This document shows, piece after piece, positions 56,426 through 64,000 of a stretch of 64,000 nucleotides of DNA. This stretch comes from Fremontodendron californicum (taxonomy: Eukaryota; Streptophyta; Magnoliopsida; Malvales; Malvaceae). Each line of letters opens with the position of its first letter. Position 1 is the first letter of the stretch. The stretch is taken from assembly GCA_030761205.1 (NCBI GenBank), contig JAULJL010000015.1, positions 13,211,501-13,275,500 of the forward strand. The letters are read 5' to 3'. The notes beneath the pieces are model-generated. The model saw nothing but the letters and a program-made list of their open reading frames with translations, was not told the origin of the DNA and ran no database searches. A program made the translations under genes and the position numbers.

Positions 56426-56514
56426 AGTTTGTTGTGTTTTAAGCAATTTAGAAGTATTCATTCTGAACAAGGTCTGAGTAAGGGAGACTTGAGACATACC
56501 TTGTCAGTTTGATT
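56321..56514 (+). repeat. Duplication of about 65 bp around a long A tract
   Basis: The phrase GAAGTATTCATTCTGAACAA and the following 45 bases occur at 56321 and 56451. A run of about 27 A (56395-56422) lies between the copies. A1 has a single copy at about 13372. The A tract next to a duplicated end looks like a template-switch scar. Confidence 0.8.
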
Positions 56515-56667
56515 TTAATCTTTTTATGTTTACTTGTTAATTTTTGTTTAGTATTTTAAGATTATTTAGGTTGCATGAGTTTGTTTTGTTTTGAGTCTTA
56601 GTTGTTCCTATTCTTATGTTATTAGTTCTTTTCTCTTACACATGATTCTTTCATTTGTGTTAATAGA

Positions 56668-56705
56668 CTTACATTGAGGACAATGTAAGAATTAAGTGTG
56701 GGGGG
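56668..56705 (+). other. Hairpin plus G tract (second B-type module)
   Basis: Stem CTTACATTG, loop AGGA, stem CAATGTAAG, then AAGTGTGGGGGGAATG. It lies in the second copy of the B block (56566-56725). Confidence 0.7.
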
Positions 56706-56725
56706 AATGATTTAGGATTTCTTTT

Positions 56726-58251
56726 ATTTTTGTCTACTATTTTTTTTATGAGTCTTTATTATTATTATTATTTTTAGTGTGTTTTAGTTCCTTTTTAATA
56801 CAATGATGAGATATGAATTGCATAGGTCTAAACTGGTTATTAGTGAGAAGATTTTCATGAGAATTGAGCTTGATGTCAACCTTTTTATGAGCCAATGTTA
56901 ATATAATATGTTGATTGAGAAAGAAGCATGTTTAGACTTAATCTGACTTGTATAATCATCCTTGTGAGTTTTTGAGCCTATAATGATTGATGCATTATAC
57001 ATATCAATCTAATTTCTTTCTTGAGTGCTCTTATGATTACATGATTCTCTAGAACTTGCTTTAAACCGTTTGAGACTATATTGATGCATGTGACAACATG
57101 AACATGATAGAGGCATTAGGATTATAACCAGAGCCAAACAGCCATCCATTAGTAATGTTCTAAGAGAACATCCCCACTAGTGAGCCAATTTGAGCCTACA
57201 TTAAATATGTTGTTTTATTGGTAACCACAACTTACACCTAGCCTAAATATACTTATATCTTTTCCCTTGTTTTAAAGATGACTAGAATGCTTGAGACATA
57301 TTGCAAAAACAAGGGATACTTGTTGAAAATTTGGGTTAGAACAAAAGATAAGTGTGGGGGGGAAAGAAAAGAAAAGTCAAGAGAAAAAGAAATGAAATAC
57401 TGGCAAATACATTCCTATGTAAAAAAAAAATATATATATGAATCATCTCTTGAATTTGTGGAAAAAGAAAAAGATGTTACAAAGTCGTTTAGAATGAAGA
57501 AAAGGCCCAACATAAATATCCGGCCTAGGTGACTATGTCCTTGTAAAGAGTTTTGAGAAGTTTCTTTGTATGATCTTTTTATGTCTCTAAACTTTATGAA
57601 CTCTTTGGAACCTTTGTGATATCTTTATCCTTTTGTTCTTCAACCACATTACAAACCCCTTGGCCCTATTACAACCTTGATTAAAGACCTCTTGATTCAT
57701 GAAGTTGTATGATCTAAATAGTGGAGAATAGGTGGACAAGCAAGAATATGGTAGAACTGTTTTCATGAGATTGATTGAGTGTAAACACTTCACCACTACT
57801 TTAAAGAGTGAAAATCATGAGGGTATCCCATGTGAGAAGTTGAGATTAAATTTGAACATGCAATATTTTGATTGAGATATGTTATGCTAATATTGGCTTA
57901 ACTCAAACAATTTACATTCAAGCATGATTTTTTGTGAAATTCTTTAAGCTATTGATTAGTTTATAAGACTTGTTCAAATATTGTATCTAATTTGTATTGA
58001 AAGGATTAGGAGTAAATATTTTTAGTATATGCAGTTTATTTATATTTTAGTTTTTCAATGTTTGTGGGTATCGTTCTAGTAAACCCTCACGAGACTAAAC
58101 TCGTCCACTAGGGACACCTAGGGGTTTAAAGGCTTGTGTCACATGCTAAGTGCCACCGTGATTTCCTACGAAAATGGATTAAATTAGATTTTCTTATTTT
58201 ATTTTTATTGAGTCGTTGCTAGGGACTAGCAACAATCTAAGTGTGGGGGTG
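56726..58251 (+). other. A2 3' untranslated region and polypurine tract (58241-58251)
   Basis: From about 56800 it is highly similar to A1 13490-14944. No coding is supported; the open frame at 57278-57532 is not kept in A1. The polypurine tract GTGTGGGGGTG abuts the LTR. Confidence 0.75.
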
Positions 58252-60283
58252 TGATAACTCGTATATTTATATAGTTTTTAGTTATGTTTTATTATTGTTT
58301 TGTGTCAAATACGAGTTATTATTGTTTAGTCTAATTGTGTTTATGATCTTTTATATTTTTATGTATTTTGGTGTTTTTCACAAGTTTCTTTGAGTGATTT
58401 CAGATTACTAGAATTAAGGGCAAATCCAGTTCAGTTTCAGTTCCGACACCTTTTGCCATATCAGCTATATCTCGAGTTTCACTGAAGCAATAAGGCTGAA
58501 ATTTGTAGCCATGCAATGCTAAGAGGCATATCTATCTTTTTCATGTTTTACACTTCTTAAAACGGAGTCTTTTTCCCTAGCGAAATCGACCATCAAGTTG
58601 GCTGATGTGCAATGACGTCTGTGCTGACATGTTTTCGTATTTTGCCCATATCTGCTTAACCACATCCGAAAATGAGCTGATTCCAACGGCTATGGTTCCG
58701 TAACTGATAGGGGAACCTTTGTCTAGAAGACCATGTGATCAGATCAGGCCTCCAATATTGAAGAAATCGACCATCAAGGTGGCTGATGTGCAATGACGTC
58801 TGTGCTGACATGTTTTCGTATTTTGCCCATATCTGCTTAACCACATCAGAAAATGAGCTGATTCCAACGTCTATGGTTCCGTAACTGATAGGGGAACCTT
58901 TGTCTAGAAGACCATGTGATCAGATCAGGCCTCCAATATTGACGAAATCGACCATCAAGTTGGCTGATCAAAATCGTCATATACCTACCTTTGAAATTTG
59001 TAAAGCTTGTCTCTTGTCATTTAGCCCTCCAAAATGTGTATAAATAGAGGGCCTTGGATGATTGTAAGGGATCATATTGTACATAGGTAGGATATTAGCC
59101 ATTTTAATAAAATTCTCTAAGTTTTCTTCTTCTTTCTTCTTCTTTCTTTTCTCTAGTTTTCTTTTTCTTTAGAGAGAGCAAGAGGTTGGATAATTAATAT
59201 TCTTCCTCTTCTTCTTTCTTTCTTTTATTTTCTTCTTAGATTTTCTTTAATTTTATGTTTATGTTTATAATGTCTATGCTAGGCTAAACTTCTATTTGGT
59301 TAAGGGTGATTTCAAAGCCCTAGACATGTTTTGTGATTGATTTTCAGATTCTATCTATCATTAATTTTCTATCAAAGTTGCTTATGTTCTTCTACAAGAA
59401 TTGTTCATGATGTTGTCTAGATTTATTTAGGTGTACAACTAGATAGATCTTGATAATTATCTATTGCTAGTTTAGGAGTCTTGATCCGTGTAATTGTCTT
59501 GATTTCCTATTCATAAGTGGCAATTTGTGATTAATGATTATGGTCAAGTTTTCAATAATTGCAAAGTGGAACATAACCTAAGTTGAACAATCCGAGCTTA
59601 TGTGTTTGTTGCTTAGATCAACCTATCTTTCTCATCATAAAGCTGCCATTAAATTGAATTTAGAGAGCTTATTCTAGGTTGTTTAATGGTTAGAGATTAA
59701 ATAGAGAGCTTGTTCTATTTAACGACAAACTAAGGAAAGATTGGGGTAACAGAGCTTGTTGTTATCTACGGTTGTTAACTTTGATAGTTGGTTGATATTG
59801 ATAGATCTGAAATTGATTCTTAATGATGTCTAGTGGTGGAGAATGAAACCTTAACCATATTTTTCATATTTGATTCTTCTTACTTATTTGTTTTCTTACT
59901 TTTAGTTTGCTTATTTTTTATATTTATTTTTATTGGCTGGTTATACCGCCTAATTTGTATATTAACTTTGTTTTATTTTTATTGGCTGGTTATACCGCCT
60001 AATTTAGTATATATATTTTTATTGGCTGGTTATACCGCCTAATTTAGTATATATATTTTTATTGGCTGGTTATACCGCCTTGCATCTTATTCTTATTATT
60101 TACTTTAGTTTAAATCTGGCTTCAAAAACCCCTTTTCTTTTATTGTTCTTGAATTTAAGTTTTAAACTATTAACTTATAAACTAAAACCCAATCCCTGAG
60201 GACTCGACCCTTGCTAACTACTATACTTACAATTTATCTTTTTAGTGCAAGGTTAAATAAGATACACTCTTTTGGGTGCATCA
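58252..60283 (+). repeat. A2 3' LTR
   Basis: 2032 bp, the same length as the 5' LTR. By eye about four or five substitutions separate the two, all seen in the duplicated U3 region. It ends GGGTGCATCA followed by GTGGC. Confidence 0.93.
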
Positions 60284-60509
60284 GTGGCAGAGGGGTTGTC
60301 AGGTGGCTAGGGTTAGGTTAGGGTTTTGGCAGGTTAGGTTGGGGTAGAGTTTGGGGAAATGGGCCCGAAAATTGGGTCTGGTTTGGGCCTGAGGTTTGGG
60401 CCTAAAAATTGGGCTTGGTTTGCCAATTGGGCCTGCTAAATAGCAGGCCCTGTTTGCAAATGGCTCGGGTCGGATTCCGATCCGACCCGGGCAAAAATTG
60501 GTTATTACA

Positions 60510-60527
60510 GCTGCCCCTCTTTGCACA
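60510..60527 (-). promoter_or_regulatory. E3 polypurine tract
   Basis: On the minus strand TGTGCAAAGAGGGGCAGC immediately precedes the LTR start TGTAATAACC. This fixes the LTR edge and the orientation of E3. Confidence 0.8.
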
Positions 60528-60596
60528 TTGCTGAGAATCAGGAATAGGGCAAAGACAATATAACCAATTTTGCCCGGTTATAGAGATCCATTTTTA

Positions 60597-61180
60597 GCGA
60601 TGCTCTTATCATTTGGAAAATAAATTGCTCCTCTAATCAGAGACTCTATCACTTGGAAAAATAAATTGCTCTTCTCATCAGAGGCTCTATCACTTGAAAA
60701 ATAAATTGCTCCTCTAATCAGAGGCTCTATCACTTGAAAAATAAATTGCTCTTTTAATCAGAGGCTCTATCACTTGGAAAAATAAATTGCTCCTCTAATC
60801 AGAGGCTCCACCACTTTGAAAATAAACTGCTCCTCTAATCAGAGGCTCTATCACTTGGAAAAATAAATTGCTCCTCTCATCAGAGGCTCTATCACTTGGA
60901 AAATAAATTGCTCCTCTCATCCGAGGCTCCACAACTTTGAAAATAAATTGCTCCTCTCATCAGAGGCTCCACAACTTTGAAAATAAATCGCTCCTCTCAT
61001 CAGAGGCTCCACAACTTTGAAAATAAATTGCTCCTCTCATCAGAGACTCCACAACTTTGAAAATAAATTGCTCCTCTCATCAGAGGCTCCACGACTTTGA
61101 AAATAAATTGCTTCTCTCATCAGAGGCTCCTTCTTTGAAAATAAATTGCTCATCTCATCAGAGGCTCCACAACTTTGAAA
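60597..61180 (-). repeat. Tandem array of about 39-bp units, about 15 copies, E3 3' region
   Basis: Units contain AATAAATTGCTCCTCT.ATC followed by AGAGGCTC and either TATCACTTGG or CACAACTTTG. Each holds CCTCT-(A/C)ATC-AGAGG, a five-base stem with a four-base loop. Left units favour the TATCACTTGG variant and right units the CACAACTTTG variant. Two stray copies recur at 62268-62360 inside the next array. Confidence 0.9.
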
Positions 61181-61399
61181 TTTAAAAAATGAACTTCGAA
61201 TTTTTGACAATGAGTTTGAACACAACTTAGATCATCACCTCACTTACTACCTTAGTCTTACGAAAGTGAAGACTCATTCTGGATATTCCATCTCTTTCTC
61301 ATTTAGTTTTGAAATTCCTTGTCAGATTCTTCAGATATCGCCACTTGACTAATCATACCGAGGCTCGACCTTTCTTAAATTAACGAGTTTGACTTCGCA

Positions 61400-62440
61400 A
61401 GAATTGAAAATGGTACCCGGAGGTTTTGAAAAATGTCATTTTGAAAGATGTTACCCGAAGATTTTTGAAAGCAGATACTTGGAGGTCTAAAAACGTTACT
61501 TCTTTGAAATTGGTGCCCAGAGGTCTTATCAATGACTTTGAGAATGATGTCCAGAGGTCTTTATCCATGATTTTTAGAAAGGTGCCCGGAGGTCTTGAAA
61601 ACATGATTTTTGAGGATAATGCCCGGAGGTCTTGAAACAGTTGCCCGGAGGTCTTGAAAACATGATTTTTGAAGATAATGCCCGGAGGTCTTGAAACAGT
61701 TGCCCGGAGGTCTTAAAAATGTCTTTTCTTTGAAAATGATGCCCGGAGGTCTTAAAAGAGGTGCCCGGAGGTCTTTTTGAAAATGTCTTTTCTTTGAAAA
61801 TGGTGCCCGGAGGTCTTATCCATGATTTTTGAGAATAATGCCCGGAGGTCTTGAAACAGGTGCCCGAAGGTCTTTAAAAATGTCTTTTCATTGAAAATAG
61901 CGCCCGGAGGTCTTATCCATGATTTTCGAGAATAGTGCCCGGAGGTCTTGAAGAGGTGCCCGGAGGTCTTAGAATAGAAGCCCGGAGGTTTTCTTTCTTT
62001 CTAATTTTCCTTTTTTGCTGTGCCCGAAGGACTTAAGAGAGGTAACCCGAAAGTTTTAAAAGAGGTGCCCGAAGGTCTTTTTCTTTTTTCTTTCTTGTGC
62101 CCGGAGGACTTAAAAGAGAAATGCTCGGAGGTCTTAGAACAGGTGCCCGGAGGTCTTCTTTTTTCTAATTTCCTTTTTCTTTTGCTGTGCCCGGAGGTCT
62201 TAAAAATGTAACCCGGAGGTTTTTAAAACAGATGCCCGGAGATCTTCTTTTTTTAATTTTCTATCACTTTGAAAAATAAATTGCTCCTCTAATCAGAGGC
62301 TCCACAACTTTGAAAATAAATTGCTCCTCTCATCAGAGGCTCCACAACTTTGAAAATAAATTCTTTTCCTGTGCCCGGAGGACTTAAAAGAGGCAACCCG
62401 GAGGTTTTAAAAGAGGTGCCCGGAGGTCTTGGTGATCATA
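61400..62440 (-). repeat. Irregular tandem array of GCCCGGAGGTCTT units, E3 3' region
   Basis: About 35 occurrences of GCCCGGAGGTCTT or close variants are spaced 20-60 bp apart, with spacers such as GAAAATGTCTTTTCTTTGAA. On the element strand the unit reads AAGACCTCCGGGC. Frames over it are by-products. Confidence 0.9.
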
Positions 62441-63218
62441 CCTGAAGATCTTTCACGACCATATCTTGGAAGAAAATCTCACTGAATGTTCGAATTCAAA
62501 TGTCAAAATTTCAAATAGTCAATGTCATGCATGAAATTTGAATGTCATGCGAAGTCAATGCATATGCCCCTGATGATGCATGTTCAAGTACCCACGAACA
62601 ATGTACACATTTTACGACACGATGCAGATGCAAAACTTAATAAACATGTGAATGTTCATGAATGATGCGAATGCTCCCAATTTTTTTTTTCTGATCTTGG
62701 TTTAGCTTTTCCAAATTGTTTTTCCTCTCCGAGACAGAGTGTATCCTGAAACGCTCGTGCCTCGTAAGAGATCAACCCTTTTCTTCACTTTGGAACTACC
62801 CTTTGCCCCGATAGTTTTTCAAAATTTTATCAACTGGAGTCCGAGTGTTCATTTCTTATACCTCAATAGTTCCATACCTCTGGGCCAGAAGAACCTTCGT
62901 CTTATGCCAACATCGAAAATGGTTTCTTCCAAAAATATTTTCATTTATCTGCTTTTGCTTGCTTCCCTTTTTTTCAAAAATGATTGCTTATTTACTGAGA
63001 ACTTTTGAGCTGAAAACGTCATCCTCATGTTGTGATATCCACATCTCTTGAAGATTGATGACCACTGTTTGAAGTTTTTCTGAGTGTCAATTTGGATTTT
63101 TAAAATTGAGCCGGAAGGCTTGGTACCACAAGATTTTGGTTGATCCAAGGAGACTTCACAACAGAAAAAATGTATATCCTTTCTAGACTCACAAATGAAA
63201 CAGATTTTATAGAACATG
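62441..63218 (-). other. E3 3' region between arrays and S2
   Basis: No coding supported. A phrase built on AATGTCATGC recurs at about 62521-62550. The segment ends at the S2 LTR boundary. Confidence 0.5.
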
Positions 63219-64000
63219 TGTCGCAACCTAAAAAATAACGACGTCTCATCGCAAGGCCCCGAATTATTCGTTAAGCGTGACATTAAAAAACCGAGGAAAA
63301 GTCGACTTAATTCCTCTAGCAAAATGAAGGTTTTGAAAATGACCTTAAAAAAACATGGAGTCGCCACCAATCTTTTTTAGCTAGGTGTGATCGGCCACCT
63401 ACTAAAAAACCGGTTTTATAAAATATTTTAAAAATTAATTAAAACATTTAAAAAACCAATTTCAAGTCTGCGTTTTAAACCAGAGAAATCAAAGAAGCGG
63501 GTTCGGGAGTCGGTTACGTGTGGGGAAGGATTAGCACCCCCACAACGCCCGTATAAATCGGTACCTTATTAATCGTGTGTTATCTCAAGTCTCGGTAAAA
63601 AGTTGGTTTTAGTATTTCAAGTTAATTCCCAATTTAAAAATAATTCCATTTTTTATTGAAAATGATCCGGAATTTATAAATTCAAAATTTTCCTATATTC
63701 CCCAACAAACGTGGCAAAATATAGAAATTTTTATTAGTTTTGGAAAACTTTCCGAATCATTCTCTTTTTTGAAAGAAAGATATTCCTTTATTAACGATAA
63801 TTGATGATATTCCCTCCAGCAAACCCGATAGAGAAATCATGAATTATTTTAACTCGGGAATATCTTTATTTTATTGAAAACCCTTATCTTTTGCAAACAT
63901 TTAAAATAAATGAATATGTATATACATGACATAAATAAAATGACACAGTACAGTCTAAATAATATAATGCAACCTAAATGACATGACAAATATAAATGGT
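63219..64000 (-). mobile_element. S2: Ogre-size LTR of the S1 family, cut by the window edge
   Basis: On the plus strand it starts TGTCGCAACC, the reverse complement of the S1 terminus. It stays alignable to reverse S1 (16786 back to 16434, then 7423 towards about 6830). The sequence left of it has no primer site or polypurine tract, so it is probably another solo LTR or a fragment. The far end and target duplication are outside the window. Confidence 0.75.

Larger units (their letters stand above)
50956..60283 (+). mobile_element. A2: young chimeric Athila-like retrotransposon carrying a LOG gene (9328 bp)
   Basis: Two 2032-bp LTRs (50956-52987 and 58252-60283) start TG and end CA and differ at only a few positions by eye. 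The target duplication is GTGGC (50951-50955 and 60284-60288). The tRNA-Asp primer site and polypurine tract match A1. The contents are a Gag-tail-like ORF, the 178-codon ORF shared with A1, an intronless LOG-family gene, and a 3' region shared with A1. Gag core, protease, RT, RNase H and integrase are absent, so mobility needed helper proteins. Confidence 0.93.
49402..60509 (-). repeat. E3 3' LTR, about 1770 bp net, split by A2
   Basis: In element orientation it starts TGTAATAACC (60509) right after the polypurine tract and ends GTTATGACA (49402). Net length excludes A2 and its target copy (50956-60288). It holds the conserved Tat-LTR block near 49605-49665, a primer-site-like TGGCGACTCCAT at about 49452-49463, and a strongly G-rich stretch at 50730-50955. 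Confidence 0.8.
49402..64000 (-). mobile_element. E3: Tat/Ogre-like LTR retrotransposon, 3' part only, nested insertions
   Basis: In its own orientation the visible part is, right to left, a 3' untranslated region with tandem arrays (about 63218-60528), a polypurine tract (60527-60510), and a 3' LTR (60509-49402) broken by A2. A further Ogre-size LTR (S2) starts at 63219 inside it. No coding region of E3 is in the window. Confidence 0.7.

Noticed and set aside
57278..57532. 84-residue Lys-rich open frame in the A2 3' region
   Set aside because: The matching region of A1 (about 13990-14260) is not open, and composition is low-complexity.
60597..61180. CRISPR-like regular repeats
   Set aside because: Units are contiguous tandem repeats without unique spacers, in a plant retroelement.
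62945..63370. Minus-strand 141-residue open frame
   Set aside because: It crosses the E3/S2 boundary and shows no recognisable domain.

Overview
This is nuclear DNA from a flowering plant, most likely a eudicot. The evidence is one host gene with GT-AG introns and a plant-style NOP2/Sun-PUA methyltransferase, AT-rich spacers full of small non-autonomous DNA transposons, and Ty3/gypsy retrotransposons of the Athila and Tat/Ogre lineages. I cannot name the species. No rRNA, tRNA or CRISPR locus was seen; the tRNA-like matches are retroelement primer-binding sites.

Left part (1-24578): three nested retroelements. The outermost is a minus-strand Tat/Ogre-like element (E1). Its 5' LTR is at 22514-24578, its tRNA-Arg-type primer site at 22493-22510, and it has decayed ORF1 and gag but no reverse transcriptase or integrase. 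A plus-strand Ogre-size solo LTR (S1, about 5.0 kb net, 2747-16786, target duplication GTAAT) sits in E1. A complete, very young Athila-like element (A1, 7424-16428, target duplication CACAC) sits in S1. A1 has two 1484-bp LTRs that differ at one position by eye, a tRNA-Asp primer site, a 1025-codon frame fusing Gag, protease and two leftover pieces of integrase, and a separate 178-residue Cys-rich ORF behind its own TATA block.

Middle part (24579-49401): one apparently intact host gene at 29275-39931, a 12-exon NSUN6-like RNA m5C methyltransferase of 584 residues. Small DNA transposons lie in its introns and flanks, several with recognisable target duplications. AT-rich spacer follows, with a MULE-type MITE, a minisatellite of about 110-140 bp and a duplicated repeat of about 1.4 kb.

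Right part (49402-64000): a minus-strand Tat/Ogre-like element (E3), seen as its 3' LTR (49402-60509), polypurine tract and repeat-rich 3' region. It is broken by a second young Athila-like element (A2, 50956-60283, target duplication GTGGC, 2032-bp LTRs) and by the edge of another Ogre-size LTR (S2, from 63219). A2 is the most striking object here. It lacks Gag core, protease, RT and integrase, carries the same 178-residue ORF as A1, and between that ORF and the 3' LTR holds an intronless full-length LOG-family gene (cytokinin riboside 5'-monophosphate phosphoribohydrolase). A1 has the matching empty site, and the 724-bp insert in A2 is bounded by an 8-bp direct repeat.

Taken together, A1 and A2 look like trans-mobilised, modular Athila derivatives that have kept cis signals (LTRs, primer site, leader hairpins, polypurine tract) and swapped their cargo. 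The cytokinin-enzyme cargo and the conserved Cys-rich ORF are the leading candidates for something undescribed.
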